Notes: generated by a model not told the origin, from the sequence alone. A stretch of 64,000 nt of DNA from Collinsella aerofaciens (GCF_963360655.1 NZ_OY725712.1:124001-188000); one strand, 5' to 3'. Counted from the first letter of the stretch, positions 37,396-46,606 are shown. A program made the numbers and translations.

Positions 37396-38907
37396 TTAGC
37401 GGTAGCTGACGCTTTGCTGGGAGTCCTTGACGACTACGTCGTGGGCGCCGCCTTCGACGATGGAAGTAGAGCTGACAAGCGTTAGGCGTGCCTTTTCCTG
37501 GAGCTCGGGGATCGAGAGGGCGCCGCAGTTGCACATCGTGGACTTGACCTTGTAGAGCGTGCCGCCCACGCCGTCCTTGAGGGAGCCGGCGTAAGGAACG
37601 TAGGAATCGACGCCCTCGACGAAGCTGAGCTTCGCGGCGCCGCCCAGGTCGTAGCGCTGCCAGTTGCGGGCACGCGCAGAACCCTCGCCCCAGTACTCCT
37701 TCATGTACTGGCCATTGACGTTGACGCGCTCGGTCGGGCTCTCGTCAAAGCGGGCGAAGTAACGGCCCAGCATCATAAAGTCGGCACCCATGGCAAGGGC
37801 AAGCGTCATGTGGTAGTCGTAGACGATACCGCCGTCGGAGCACACGGGCACGTAGACGCCGGTCTCCTCGTAGTACTCGTCGCGAGCGCGGCAGACGTCG
37901 ATCAACGCAGTGGCCTGGCCACGGCCGATACCCTTGGTCTCACGGGTAATGCAAATGGAACCGCCGCCGATACCGACCTTGATGAAATCGGCACCACAGT
38001 CAGCCAGGAAGCGGAAGCCCTCGGCGTCGACGACGTTACCGGCACCGACCTTGACGTCCTCGCCGTAGTTGGCGCGAATCCACTCAATGGTGCGCTTCTG
38101 CCACTCGCTGAAGCCCTCGGAAGAGTCGATGCACAGGACATCGGCGCCGGCCTCGATGAGCAGCGGCACGCGCTCGGCATAGTCGCGGGTGTTGATACCG
38201 GCGCCGACCATGTAGCGCTTGTCGCCGTCGAGCAGCTCGTTGGGGTTGGTCTTGTGGCTGTCGTAGTCCTTGCGGAAGACGATGCCCATCAGGTGATCGT
38301 AGTCGTCGACGATGGGCAGGGCGTTGAGCTTGTTGTCCCAGATGACGTCGTTGGCAACCTTGAGGCTGATGTTCTTGTCGCCCACGATGAGCTGCTCACG
38401 CGGGGTCATGAACTCGGAGACCTTCGTCTGGTGGTCATCGCGGCTGGGGCGATAGTCGCGGCTGGTGACGATGCCCAGGAGCTTACCCTTGGGAGTGCCG
38501 TCGTCGGTGACCGGCATGGTGGAGTGACCGGTCTTCTCCTTGAGCTCGATGACCTGCTCCATGGTCATGTCGGGGGTCAACGTGGAATCGGACTGAACGA
38601 AGCCGGCCTTGTGATCCTTGACGGCCTTGACCATAGCGGCCTCGGACTCGGCGCTCTGGGAACCGTAAATAAAGGACAGGCCACCCTCGGTAGCGAGCGC
38701 GACACCCATGTCGACGCCCGAGACGGACTGCATGATGGCGGAAACCATGGGGATGTTCAGGGTGATTGCCGGCTTCTCACCGCGCTTAAAGCGGGTTAGC
38801 GGCGTCTTAAGAGAGACGTTGTTGGGGATGCACTGCGAGGACGAGTAACCAGGGACCAGCAGATACTCCGAAAACGTGTGGGACTCACCGGGAAAGAACG
38901 TAGCCAT
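37396..38907 (-). CDS. guaB: IMP dehydrogenase
   Basis: Oxidises IMP to XMP with NAD+, the committed step of GMP synthesis. TIM-barrel enzyme with two CBS domains inserted after about residue 100 ([29 protein letters not shown]). The catalytic loop is [20 protein letters not shown] with the active cysteine; [20 protein letters not shown] and the flap [20 protein letters not shown] follow. 503 aa. ATG after AAAAGGAGAAAC. The leader contains the palindrome TTGGGCGCCCAA (about 38966-38977). Divergent from the small regulator at 39.1 kb. Confidence 0.96.
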   Translation of the reverse strand: MATFFPGESHTFSEYLLVPGYSSSQCIPNNVSLKTPLTRFKRGEKPAITLNIPMVSAIMQSVSGVDMGVALATEGGLSFIYGSQSAESEAAMVKAVKDHKAGFVQSDSTLTPDMTMEQVIELKEKTGHSTMPVTDDGTPKGKLLGIVTSRDYRPSRDDHQTKVSEFMTPREQLIVGDKNISLKVANDVIWDNKLNALPIVDDYDHLMGIVFRKDYDSHKTNPNELLDGDKRYMVGAGINTRDYAERVPLLIEAGADVLCIDSSEGFSEWQKRTIEWIRANYGEDVKVGAGNVVDAEGFRFLADCGADFIKVGIGGGSICITRETKGIGRGQATALIDVCRARDEYYEETGVYVPVCSDGGIVYDYHMTLALAMGADFMMLGRYFARFDESPTERVNVNGQYMKEYWGEGSARARNWQRYDLGGAAKLSFVEGVDSYVPYAGSLKDGVGGTLYKVKSTMCNCGALSIPELQEKARLTLVSSTSIVEGGAHDVVVKDSQQSVSYR

Positions 38908-39100
38908 GTTTCTCCTTTTTCCATGCGACCGGTCGGCTGCAGGCCTCGTAGGACCCAGCCCAACCTTGGGCGCCCAATACTGGGGAAGTATCTTAACGCA
39001 CTTTGACTGCTACAATGCATGTTTTAAGAAGAGCACACGAGGGTTTGACGCAGGCTTTGCGTTTGCCCAGCAAACACTTTAGCGGGGAGACGTGGAGCAC

Positions 39101-39445
39101 ATGAAGTACAAGACGACGGCAAAGTTGGTCATTCAAGCGTGCGACAAAGATCTGCCGGGCGTGTTCGGCCACGGCTGCGTCTTACTGCTGCAGGGCATCG
39201 CCCGCGAGCACTCGCTCAACCGCGCCGCCAAGAGCATGGGCATGGCGTATTCCAAAGCGTGGCGTATTGTAAACGAGGCTGAAGGCCAGCTGGGCTGCAA
39301 GCTCATCGAACGCGACGGAGCCCGCGGATCCACGCTCACCCCCGCCGGCGAGCGAGCCATAGCGGTCTACGAGGAGCTGCAGGCCGACATCAACAACGTC
39401 ATCGCCACCAAAGCCGACGCCCTCATCGCCAGCATCAAAGAGTAG
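39101..39445 (+). CDS. Small ModE/LysR-type winged-helix regulator
   Basis: 114-aa DNA-binding protein: VFGHGCVLLLQGIAREHSLN, then the helix-turn-helix RAAKSMGMAYSKAWRIVNEAEGQLG and wing LIERDGARGSTLTPAGERA. This is the N-terminal ModE/LysR-type winged helix without molybdate-binding (TOBE) domains. Such proteins are usually placed near molybdopterin or molybdate transport genes, but none is here. ATG 39101 (MKYKTTAK) is chosen; GTG 39092 is possible, with the GGGGAG site suiting neither perfectly. Ligand unknown. Confidence 0.82.
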   Translation: MKYKTTAKLVIQACDKDLPGVFGHGCVLLLQGIAREHSLNRAAKSMGMAYSKAWRIVNEAEGQLGCKLIERDGARGSTLTPAGERAIAVYEELQADINNVIATKADALIASIKE

Positions 39446-39485
39446 CCCATTTGGGACGGGGCCTTATAGCCACACAACCCCTTCT

Positions 39486-39560
39486 CATAAGTTGCGGTGA
39501 AATAGGGACTGTTTATGCGGTTAAAGCCGTAAATCAATCCCTATTTCACCGCAACTTATG
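39486..39560. repeat. Dispersed palindromic repeat, copy 2
   Basis: Perfect 23-bp inverted arms (39486-39508 and 39538-39560; core AAGTTGCGGTGAAATAG) enclose 29 nt that themselves contain the dyad TTTATGCGG/CCGTAAA. The arms match copy 1 at 2181-2249. It lies between two convergent genes. Confidence 0.8.
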
Positions 39561-39578
39561 AAGTCGAGGATGATTTAG

Positions 39579-40571
39579 CTAGTTGCGGAGGGCGTTGTCT
39601 AGGGTGGCGGCCACGATCAAGGGGTCGTCGGTGCCGGCGAAGAGGCGGATGGTGCTGCCCTGCTTGCCGCGTGGGGCCGAAAGACGCGTCGTTGCGCCGC
39701 CGGCAGGCGATGTGCGAAACTCCCCCGGCAAGGCGTCGAAAAGATCATCTGCACTACGCTCGTTAAGGTCGAATTCAACTGCCGGACCAAAGCCGTGCTC
39801 GAGGATTCCCGTTGCAACCGCATGATCGGGATGCGAGCTCAGCCCGGGATAGCGCACGTTGCGCACCATCTCGTTGGCGGCCAGGTACTCGGCCAGCGCA
39901 CGGGCACGGTCGAAATGTGCCTGCATGCGGACATCGAGCGAGTCCAGTCCCCGCTCCAGCACAGCGGCCTCGTCAGCAGTCAAATCAAGCTTGGCCAAGC
40001 CACGGCCCTCAAGCAGGGCATGCGCGCACTCGGCCGCAGCATCCACACGATGGCGCTTGAGCTGCAAGCGCGCGACCGATACGGCAACCAACTTGCGCGG
40101 AGCATCACCGGCGCACACGCGATCGAGCGCCTCGAGCGACAGCGCGACACCCAGCCGCAGCGAATCGCAGCCAAAAGCTGACGCCACCGTGTTATCCACC
40201 ACAAACAGCGCGTGGGCCTCACGCGCCGCCCGACCCAGCGCACGCAAATCGGGCACGCGCAGACCAAACCCGCCGATAGAGTTGACGAACCACCACAGGT
40301 GCGGACCCTCGGCATCAAACGAAGCATCAAAACCCTCGGACGCAGCGGCAAACGCCTCGGCGGACGGCGAGCCCACCAGCGCGACATCGCAGCAATCAAA
40401 GCCGCTCGAAAACGCATCGGCAAAGTCGTCCGCAAAGGCCACCAGGCGGTCACCGGGACGCACAACCCCCAACAGAGACAGCGCCGCCGGAACATGCGAA
40501 GCCGCAAGCAACCGCGCCTCACGCGCGCCGGCCCTCAAAGCCCAGGCATCTTCTAGCTGCTGTACGCCCAT
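39579..40571 (-). CDS. Divergent Cys/Met-metabolism PLP-dependent family protein, possibly inactive
   Basis: The fold type I trans-sulfuration family is suggested by HALFVVDNTVASAFGCDSLR (family VVDNTF) and the C-terminal TIRLFAGTDDPLIVAATLDNAL. The segment that should hold the PLP lysine (SxTKYxxGHSD) reads VAVSVARLQLKRHRVDAAAE; my alignment puts Arg where the lysine should be. The protein has 330 aa from ATG 40571, about 50 short of active relatives. GTG 40601 is rejected because it lies inside the upstream terminator. It may be a decaying or repurposed enzyme. No sulfur-metabolism genes are adjacent. Confidence 0.7.
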   Translation of the reverse strand: MGVQQLEDAWALRAGAREARLLAASHVPAALSLLGVVRPGDRLVAFADDFADAFSSGFDCCDVALVGSPSAEAFAAASEGFDASFDAEGPHLWWFVNSIGGFGLRVPDLRALGRAAREAHALFVVDNTVASAFGCDSLRLGVALSLEALDRVCAGDAPRKLVAVSVARLQLKRHRVDAAAECAHALLEGRGLAKLDLTADEAAVLERGLDSLDVRMQAHFDRARALAEYLAANEMVRNVRYPGLSSHPDHAVATGILEHGFGPAVEFDLNERSADDLFDALPGEFRTSPAGGATTRLSAPRGKQGSTIRLFAGTDDPLIVAATLDNALRN

Positions 40572-40596
40572 ACGGTACCGTCCCTTCAAAACAAAA

Positions 40597-40627
40597 CCCA
40601 CGATGCGGGTGTTTCCCGCATCGTGGG
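40597..40627 (-). terminator. Terminator of the sucrose hydrolase gene
   Basis: Perfect 13-bp stem CCCACGATGCGGG (40597-40609) / CCCGCATCGTGGG (40615-40627), with a 5-nt loop. On the minus strand TTTTGTTTTG follows. Textbook rho-independent terminator. Confidence 0.9.
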
Positions 40628-40665
40628 CAACGGCTGCAGTATAGCGCCGATATGCGACGAATCGC

Positions 40666-42207
40666 CTAGATCTTGAGCGTGTGATAGGTCACGCTCGCAC
40701 CCGGAGCGTCAACGGTCACACCATAGGTCTCGGGATAGATGCGCGTCGAGAACACGAGCGCGCCATCGTTCACAAACACCTCGACCGACGAGACATCGCC
40801 AACAATGCGCACGTTACGAACCTCGTCGACGGGCTCCCAACGCACGGTGCGACCGCAGCCGGCAGAAGCGCGACCCTCATCGGTAAATCGCATCTCAAAG
40901 CGCGAGGGCAGTTCGCCCTCGGCGGGCACAAGCGCCAGCTTTAGCTCGCCATCTACGGTCGCGGCAAACGCGCCGTCGACACCGTCGACAACAACGTCAA
41001 AGCAGGTATCGCCGGCAACCTCCAACGAGCCCTCCCCCACACGCACCGAGGCATAATGGTGCTCAATCTCGCGCGCCGGCTGCTGCAGCACCACGCCGCC
41101 GGCACCGGCTGTAAGCTCACGCGGCACCGTCATGCAGTGCTGCCAGCCGCACGCCACGGTGGGATCGTTGCCATAGGTCGGCTCATCAGGCATGCCCATC
41201 CAACCGATCAGAATGTGGCGACCGTCCTCGGCCGTAAACTCCTGCGGAGCATAGAAGTCAAAACCGGCGTCCCACAGACGGAACTCGCCCAGATCATAGA
41301 CGCCGTCACCACCGGTAATGTCGCCCGTTACAGGCATGTAGCCCGCTGCATACACATTGCCGCGGTCCCAACGGTCGCCCTCGAGCCCCTGGGGAGAGAA
41401 AGACAGAAACCTTGCCGGCACGCCGCCATCCGCCTCAAGCTCCAGATACCCCGGGCACTCCCACATAAAGCCAAAGCGCTCGGGGGTAGACACGCGGCTC
41501 TCGAGCTCCCAACTCAGCATATCGGCCGAGCCATACACCAGGATCTCGCCCACATCGCGCCCGGCACCCTCGCCGTGCATGGCGCAAAATCGACTATCGA
41601 CATGCGGCCCATCCACGCGACGACGCGCGCCCAGCACCATGTGGTAACGCCCATTATCATCGCGCCACACCTTGGGATCGCGCACATGGCAGGTCAAATC
41701 CTCGGGATAATCCTCGGACGCCAGCACCACACGCTTTTGGCTGAACTCCCGACCGGCAAGGCCATCAACGCTCTCGACATAAACAGTATCGGCGCGGCGG
41801 CCGGTATTGACGTAGTCGTACGTGCCGTCTGCATCGGAGAGTTTAACGTTGCCTGTGTACAGTACGCGAATGCGGCCGTCCTCGACCAAAGCCGAGCCCG
41901 AGTACACGCCATGGCAGTCAAACGGCTCGTCGGGAAGCAGCGGGGCGCCAACGTAGTCCCACGTCATAAGGTCGCGGCTCGTCGCATGGCCCCAGACCTT
42001 AACACCACCCTCGACATCAAACGGCGCATACTGAAAATAGGCATGGAACACGCCGCCCGCCTGGCAAAGACCGTTGGGGTCGTTGAGCCAGCCCGCCGGC
42101 GGCATAATATGAAAGCGCTGGCCATACTCGCCATGACCGCACTCAGAGGCGGCGGCGTCAACAGCGGCAACCAGCTTTGCAAGGTCGCGACCAAGTGCAT
42201 TAGACAT
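40666..42207 (-). CDS. scrB: GH32 sucrose-6-phosphate hydrolase / beta-fructofuranosidase
   Basis: Hydrolyses sucrose-6-phosphate delivered by the PTS into glucose-6-phosphate and fructose. The GH32 motifs are in order: FHIMPPAGWLNDPNGLCQ (nucleophile Asp), CHVRDPKVWRDDNGRYHMV (RDP) and MWECPGYLEL (acid/base Glu in ECPG), then a C-terminal beta-sandwich. 513 aa. It is downstream of the EIIBC gene and ends at a strong terminator, so hydrolase and transporter form one operon. Substrate choice rests on this context. Confidence 0.92.
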   Translation of the reverse strand: MSNALGRDLAKLVAAVDAAASECGHGEYGQRFHIMPPAGWLNDPNGLCQAGGVFHAYFQYAPFDVEGGVKVWGHATSRDLMTWDYVGAPLLPDEPFDCHGVYSGSALVEDGRIRVLYTGNVKLSDADGTYDYVNTGRRADTVYVESVDGLAGREFSQKRVVLASEDYPEDLTCHVRDPKVWRDDNGRYHMVLGARRRVDGPHVDSRFCAMHGEGAGRDVGEILVYGSADMLSWELESRVSTPERFGFMWECPGYLELEADGGVPARFLSFSPQGLEGDRWDRGNVYAAGYMPVTGDITGGDGVYDLGEFRLWDAGFDFYAPQEFTAEDGRHILIGWMGMPDEPTYGNDPTVACGWQHCMTVPRELTAGAGGVVLQQPAREIEHHYASVRVGEGSLEVAGDTCFDVVVDGVDGAFAATVDGELKLALVPAEGELPSRFEMRFTDEGRASAGCGRTVRWEPVDEVRNVRIVGDVSSVEVFVNDGALVFSTRIYPETYGVTVDAPGASVTYHTLKI

Positions 42208-42312
42208 ATTAAAGTCCTAACGGATCGAAAGTTATAAGGCACCAGAGATCGGCACCAGATACGGGAAACGCCCGCGAGCATACAGCCGCGGGTGTTCCTC
42301 AATCAAAAGCTC

Positions 42313-43713
42313 TTAGGCCTGCTCGGAAGCCTTGGGCTCGTCCTTGTACAGGACAAACGAGACGGCAAAGGAAACCAACGCGGCGACCGCAAACATGATC
42401 GCGTACTGCACGGGCTGGGCCAGGCACAGCAGGATACCGAAGATACCGGTAACGCCCGTGCCGGAGGCGGCCAGCGAAGTGAGCGCGCAGACCAGGGCAC
42501 CGCAACCGCCGCCGATGCAGCCAGCGATGAAGGGCTTAAAGAAACGCAGGTTCACACCAAAGATGGCAGGCTCGGTAATGCCCATGAAGGCGGACAGGGC
42601 CGAAGGAAGCGCCAGGCCCTTGATCTTGGCATCGCGGGTCTTAAAGGCAACAGCGAGCGCGGCGCCACCCTGGGCGATGTTGGCAGCGCTGGCGATGGGC
42701 AGCCAGTAAGTCACGCCGTACTGGGCGAGCTGTCCCAGGTCGATGGCGGTGTACATCTGGTGGATACCCGTAACGACCGTGGGGGCATAGAACAGGCCGA
42801 CGATAAAGGAACCGATGCCGAAGGGCAGGGTCAGCAGGGCCTGGATCAGACCGAGGATGGCGTTCTCGGCCCAGACAAAGATGGGGCCGACGGCAACGAG
42901 CGTCACGAGCACGGTCACGAACACGGAGACGAGCGGGGTCACAAAGAGGTCGAACATCTCGGGGACAACCTTGTGGAGACGCTTCTCCAAGAAGGCGAGG
43001 ATGGCGCAGGCGATGACGATGGGGATCACGTGGCCCTGATAGCCGACCCACTCAAAGCTGTACACGCCGGGGATGACGGTGACCATGGTCTGAACGCCCT
43101 CGGAGGCAACCGTGTAGGCGCTCTGCAGCGAGGAGTTGATGAACGCACCGCCGACGACGGCACCCAGGTACGGGTTGGCGCCAAAGGCCTTGGCGGCGGA
43201 GTAGCCGATCAGGATCTGCAGAATGCCAAAGGACGTTCCCGAGACCAGGTCGGCGATCTTATAGATAAAGTTATTGGTGTCGAGCGCGATAAAGCCGTTG
43301 GAGGCCATAAAGTTGAGGGCGCTCATAATGCCCAGCAGCAGGCCCGAAGCCACGATGGCAGGGATGATGGGGACAAAGACGTCGCCGAGCACCTTAATGG
43401 CACGCATAAAGATGTTCTGCTGCTGCGCCGCGGCCTCCTTGACCTCGGCCTTGGTGGCAGCCTCGACGCCACTGAGCGCGATGAACTCCTCGTAGACCTT
43501 GTTGACGGTGCCGGTGCCAAAAATAATCTGGAGCTGGCCCTGGGCCTCAAAGACGCCCTTGGCGCCATCGACATTCTCGATGGCCTCCTTGTTAACCTTG
43601 GAATTATCGGCAATCACCAGGCGCAGACGCGTGGCACAGTGCGCGGCCGAAACAACGTTGTCGGCGCCACCGATGTTGTCGAGCACCTCTTGGGCTGATT
43701 TGCGGTAGTCCAT
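42313..43713 (-). CDS. scrA: PTS sucrose-type EIIBC component
   Basis: Phosphoenolpyruvate-dependent uptake and phosphorylation of a glucoside, most likely sucrose. The EIIB domain has the phosphorylated cysteine in VVSAAHCATRLRLVIADNSK; the EIIC part has about ten membrane segments starting near IKVLGDVFVPIIPAIVASGL and containing GITEPAIFGVNLRFFKPFI. There is no EIIA domain, so a separate EIIA is needed. ATG 43713 (MDYRKSAQEVL) follows GAGGAAAGGGAAG; the 29 codons upstream fall in the operator region. 466 aa. Two operator-like sites lie about 55-100 bp upstream. Confidence 0.92.
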   Translation of the reverse strand: MDYRKSAQEVLDNIGGADNVVSAAHCATRLRLVIADNSKVNKEAIENVDGAKGVFEAQGQLQIIFGTGTVNKVYEEFIALSGVEAATKAEVKEAAAQQQNIFMRAIKVLGDVFVPIIPAIVASGLLLGIMSALNFMASNGFIALDTNNFIYKIADLVSGTSFGILQILIGYSAAKAFGANPYLGAVVGGAFINSSLQSAYTVASEGVQTMVTVIPGVYSFEWVGYQGHVIPIVIACAILAFLEKRLHKVVPEMFDLFVTPLVSVFVTVLVTLVAVGPIFVWAENAILGLIQALLTLPFGIGSFIVGLFYAPTVVTGIHQMYTAIDLGQLAQYGVTYWLPIASAANIAQGGAALAVAFKTRDAKIKGLALPSALSAFMGITEPAIFGVNLRFFKPFIAGCIGGGCGALVCALTSLAASGTGVTGIFGILLCLAQPVQYAIMFAVAALVSFAVSFVLYKDEPKASEQA

Positions 43714-43768
43714 GACTTCCCTTTCCTCCAACGGGCGCATGTGCACCCGGCCATCTTTGACACTTAAA

Positions 43769-43810
43769 CTGTAATCGTTTTCAGTTTCATATGACTGCAA
43801 TCGTTTTCAT
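43769..43810 (-). promoter_or_regulatory. Two LacI-family operators before scrA
   Basis: Minus strand CTGAAAACGATTACAG (43769-43784) and ATGAAAACGATTGCAG (43795-43810) are 26 bp apart centre to centre and match the LacI/CcpA-type dyad TGAAAnCGnTTnCA. They are probably bound by the divergently located LacI-type repressor (gene 43897-44877) or by a CcpA-like regulator. Confidence 0.75.
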
Positions 43811-43896
43811 ATAACGGTGAACGGTAGGAAAAAGCCGGCGAATGGTAGTTTTGAGACAAACATAAGGGCTCAGAGGCAGGCAGACGTGCCCAAAGC

Positions 43897-44877
43897 CTAG
43901 ACATTCATAAGCTGATGGCCGAGCTTGAGCGTCTTGAGACCGCTCTCCCCCTCAACGCCATCGAGCGTGTTGAGCAACATATTGGTCGCCTCGACGCCAC
44001 TGGTCAGGTAGCCATAATGCACGGTGGGAATGCCGCCCGTCAGCGCGCGCAAAAACGCATTGTCGCCAAAACCGCTCACGCGGTGTATACCCTCGCCCAT
44101 GCCGCGAACCTCATCGATGGCACGCAGCGCGCCCGCCGCCATGGTGTCGGTCGCGCAGGCGATAAACGAAACATCGGGAGCGACGGAAAGCAGTTCACGC
44201 GCCGCACCATAGCCCGAGTCGAGCGTAAAGGACCCCTGGCGAATCAGGCTCGGATCAAGCGCCACGCCCGCGGCGCGCAAGCCAGCCTCAAAACCGCGAC
44301 GGCGGTCATAACCGGCCGCGCGGTCCCCCTCGGTAACTCCAATATAGGCAATCTTGCCGTCAACGCGACCCGCAAGCGCATGGCCCAGCTCAAAGGCGGC
44401 CTCGTAATCGTCGTGATAGACGCACGCCGCGCCCTCAACATTCTGGCCGATCAGCACGATGGGCACGCGGCACGACTCAATCGCCCGGCGATGCTCGTCT
44501 GTAATCATAGTTGCCACCAGCACAATGCCATCAACCGGATGGTTTTGGAACAAATCGAGGTATTCGAGCTCGCGATCGGCCGCGTTGTCGGTGTTTGCAA
44601 GCAGCATCTGGTAGCCACGGCGACCGAGCACCTGGCCAATGCCGGCGGTAATGCGGCTCACGGATTCCGAGTTGATCTTAGGCACGATGACGCCGATGAG
44701 CTTGGTGGAACCGGTGCGCAGCGCGCGAGCCTGGCTGGACCGCACGTATCCGGTCAGCTCAATCGCCTGCTTAATGCGCTCGGCCTTGTCCGTCGATATG
44801 TAGCCACCGTTGAGGTAGCGCGAGACGGCGGCGCTCGAAACGCCGGCCAGCTCGGCCACATCTTTCATCTTTACCAC
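43897..44877 (-). CDS. LacI family transcriptional regulator
   Basis: 326-aa repressor, probably ScrR-like. N-terminal helix-turn-helix VKMKDVAELAGVSSAAVSRY with the hinge AIELTGYVRSSQARALR, then a periplasmic-binding-protein-like effector domain (LIGVIVPKINSESVSRITAG, NHPVDGIVLVATMI). GTG 44877 is preferred, with AGGGG five bases upstream; other ATGs at 44868 and 44892 are possible. It lies upstream of the EIIBC gene on the same strand, and operator-like dyads precede both genes, which suggests sucrose-responsive control plus autoregulation. Confidence 0.9.
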   Translation of the reverse strand: MVKMKDVAELAGVSSAAVSRYLNGGYISTDKAERIKQAIELTGYVRSSQARALRTGSTKLIGVIVPKINSESVSRITAGIGQVLGRRGYQMLLANTDNAADRELEYLDLFQNHPVDGIVLVATMITDEHRRAIESCRVPIVLIGQNVEGAACVYHDDYEAAFELGHALAGRVDGKIAYIGVTEGDRAAGYDRRRGFEAGLRAAGVALDPSLIRQGSFTLDSGYGAARELLSVAPDVSFIACATDTMAAGALRAIDEVRGMGEGIHRVSGFGDNAFLRALTGGIPTVHYGYLTSGVEATNMLLNTLDGVEGESGLKTLKLGHQLMNV

Positions 44878-44891
44878 GAGTACCCCTGTCA

Positions 44892-44907
44892 TTGAAATCG
44901 CTTTCAC
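44892..44907 (-). promoter_or_regulatory. LacI-type operator at the lacI-family gene
   Basis: TGAAATCGCTTTCA (44893-44906), a good dyad of the same type as the two scrA sites, lies just upstream of the start codon. Suggests autoregulation. Confidence 0.65.
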
Positions 44908-45050
44908 CATGATACCCGTGAGGAGCAACCGCATGACGTAGCGATTACATGATAGAGAAACGCGTGGAGACTAATGAGTCACTTGAGACATGACTAGCGA
45001 TAATCACTTCGCAGCCAGTTTTACCAAACGAGAATCACCCTAGCTACATA

Positions 45051-45179
45051 ATCGAAGAATACGCCCATGTAGAGCTTGACCCAAGCAGTAGCCTCGCGGA
45101 CTTTTCCTGGAGGGCCTCGGTGCCGAGCCTCGATGAGGCGCAGGACGGCCTCATGCCGGAGTTGCCGCATCAAGCATAG
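45051..45179 (+). pseudogene. 3' remnant of the hypothetical gene family found at 54962-55552
   Basis: 42 codons in frame (IEEYAHVELDPSSSLADFSW, RASVPSLDEAQDGLMPELPH, Gln-Ala) end at TAG 45177-45179 and match the C-terminus of the 54962-55552 protein. No 5' part is attached: upstream sequence back to the LacI-family gene shows no related frame. Confidence 0.8.
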
Positions 45180-45422
45180 CCAACGAAGCGCGGGCGGGAC
45201 GCCGCCAATGACCAACGCCCCAACAGTCAGTTACTCCTCCCCTCCCTAACATTCCCCAGAAAGTTCGCTATTGTTGACTGGGGTTCCCGTAAAAGAAACC
45301 CCAACAAAATAACTGCGGAGTGCTGACCTGGAGCTGCCTCCGGGCCCTATTGGCTACTCACCGAGAAGCTCCGCCATGAAATGGCCCCTTTACTACCCGC
45401 TCTGCGCGATTCGTGCACGTCC
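45051..45422. repeat. Left copy of an imperfect direct repeat flanking the island
   Basis: About 372 bp aligns, with scattered changes, to 55424-55783. Shared landmarks: the coding end ELPHQA/ELPHRA plus TAG, CCCCAGAAAGTTCGCT, TTGACTGGGGTTCCCGTAAAA, TGCGGAGTGCTG, and the start of the transglutaminase-like gene (ATG, PLYYxLCAI). Outside these limits the two loci differ. Recombination between copies could create or delete the interval. Confidence 0.85.
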
Positions 45423-45433
45423 AACTTGTAGAG
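45376..45433 (+). pseudogene. 5' remnant of the transglutaminase-like gene
   Basis: ATG 45376 then KWPLYYPLCAI matches NRPLYYLLCAI of the gene at 55736. A small indel shifts the frame at about 45410, and TAG follows within 20 codons. Similarity stops at about 45422. Confidence 0.75.
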
Positions 45434-45454
45434 TAAATTCATCGCTCGCGTCGA

Positions 45455-46387
45455 TTACGACCCCAGTATTTCCTTAGGAAACACACTCGATAAATCGTTA
45501 ACACCCATAGCGAAAAGCACCTTTGTGCTGGCATCGTTACTGAGCTCGTCACTCAACTTGAGTGCATCAAGCAGTATATTTCGGCGTAACATCTTATAGT
45601 CATCCTCAGTCAGCACTAGCTCAAGATCGCTTAAAACCCCTACTAGATTGACATCGCGAGACGGAGACACCCTTGCGCAGAACAGACGCTCGTCATGCGC
45701 ACAGATATTTCGAAAATCTTTAATGTGATCGTATGCAAGTCTTAGCCTTCGTGGGCTGATGCGCTTATGGACTTCATGCGTCTCGGAATAAAGGTCAGAA
45801 AACGACTTGGCAATGGAATTTCTCATGCTTTCTGGTTGAAACTCGAAAAACTTGAATGCCTGGCCAAGCATTAAATAATTCATAAGAACCCATACCGGCG
45901 TATTGTCGTGATTATTTTCATAATGACGAATGTAGTCCCTTTTATAATCACTGTTCCATTTTTTAGACCTACATAGCGCCTTCTCGAAATCACCGATAAG
46001 CGTGTCGATCTTTTTTCGATAGCCGGCCTCAGCCCGATAGGAATCTCTATCAAGGTATGCTTCTGGGTTATCTTTATGAGCCATGGCAAACCGATAAGAG
46101 CAGACGGTCTTAAGAACTGCTTCCGCCTTGTTAAAATACTCAAACATCAGCAGGCGCAACGTTCGATCGAATTCGAATAAACGATAGATATCAGAAAACT
46201 TGGTCCCTTTTACGAAAACCTCTTGGCCAGAGTCTTCCCGTTGGTCAAGAAACAAATCCTTGTAGCCGTTAACAACCGGATAGTATCCCTCACGCTCCAG
46301 AACTAAACGAGTATTGTTATCGCATTCGAGCCCACGGCTTTCAAGAATAGCAATCTGCTCGGTAATAGATTTAAATGGCTTATCCAT
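45455..46387 (-). CDS. Abi family (Abi_2; AbiD/AbiF-like) HEPN protein
   Basis: 310-aa abortive-infection-type protein; this family is thought to act as a HEPN RNase that stops growth of phage-infected cells. The N-terminus KSITEQIAILESRGLECDNN with GYYPVVNGYKDLF is typical of the AbiD/F group, and the C-terminal HEPN motif is RLAYDHIKDFRNICAHDERL (RNICAH, R-x4-H). A second conserved stretch is FDRTLRLLMFEYFNKAEAVL. ATG 46387 follows AAGGGG. A compact RNA-like element (46404-46500) lies directly upstream on the same strand, as reported for AbiF loci. Function in this strain is inferred from family only. Confidence 0.85.
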   Translation of the reverse strand: MDKPFKSITEQIAILESRGLECDNNTRLVLEREGYYPVVNGYKDLFLDQREDSGQEVFVKGTKFSDIYRLFEFDRTLRLLMFEYFNKAEAVLKTVCSYRFAMAHKDNPEAYLDRDSYRAEAGYRKKIDTLIGDFEKALCRSKKWNSDYKRDYIRHYENNHDNTPVWVLMNYLMLGQAFKFFEFQPESMRNSIAKSFSDLYSETHEVHKRISPRRLRLAYDHIKDFRNICAHDERLFCARVSPSRDVNLVGVLSDLELVLTEDDYKMLRRNILLDALKLSDELSNDASTKVLFAMGVNDLSSVFPKEILGS

Positions 46388-46403
46388 ATGGGCCCCTTAA
46401 ACG

Positions 46404-46500
46404 CGAAAACCGCCTTTCGGCGGTTCCCACGGACCAAGCCGGACGTACCGTCGCAAGGCCTCATCACAACGTTTACTTTAAGGGAGAACTCGGGGGCCGT
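46404..46500 (-). ncRNA. Candidate structured RNA upstream of the Abi gene
   Basis: On the minus strand the leader contains GTTCTCCC, which can pair with the later GGGAAC. In between, GCC-TTGC-GAC and GTC-C-GGC can form a stem-loop. The end is a perfect 7-bp hairpin AACCGCC-GAAA-GGCGGTT followed by TTTTC. The compact, terminated shape immediately 5' of an AbiF-like HEPN gene suggests a regulatory or antitoxin RNA, or just a leader terminator. Boundaries are approximate. Confidence 0.45.
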
Positions 46501-46606
46501 CAATCCAATACCACGAATCCCCCAAATCAGCCCTTAGAAGAGACCAAACGACCAATTCATGTGAAATAACCCCAAGCTCGTATTTCGCCACAACGAAGAA
46601 GTCATT

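Noticed and set aside
45021-45215. 64-codon minus-strand frame
   Set aside because: Antisense to the left direct repeat remnant; no independent support.
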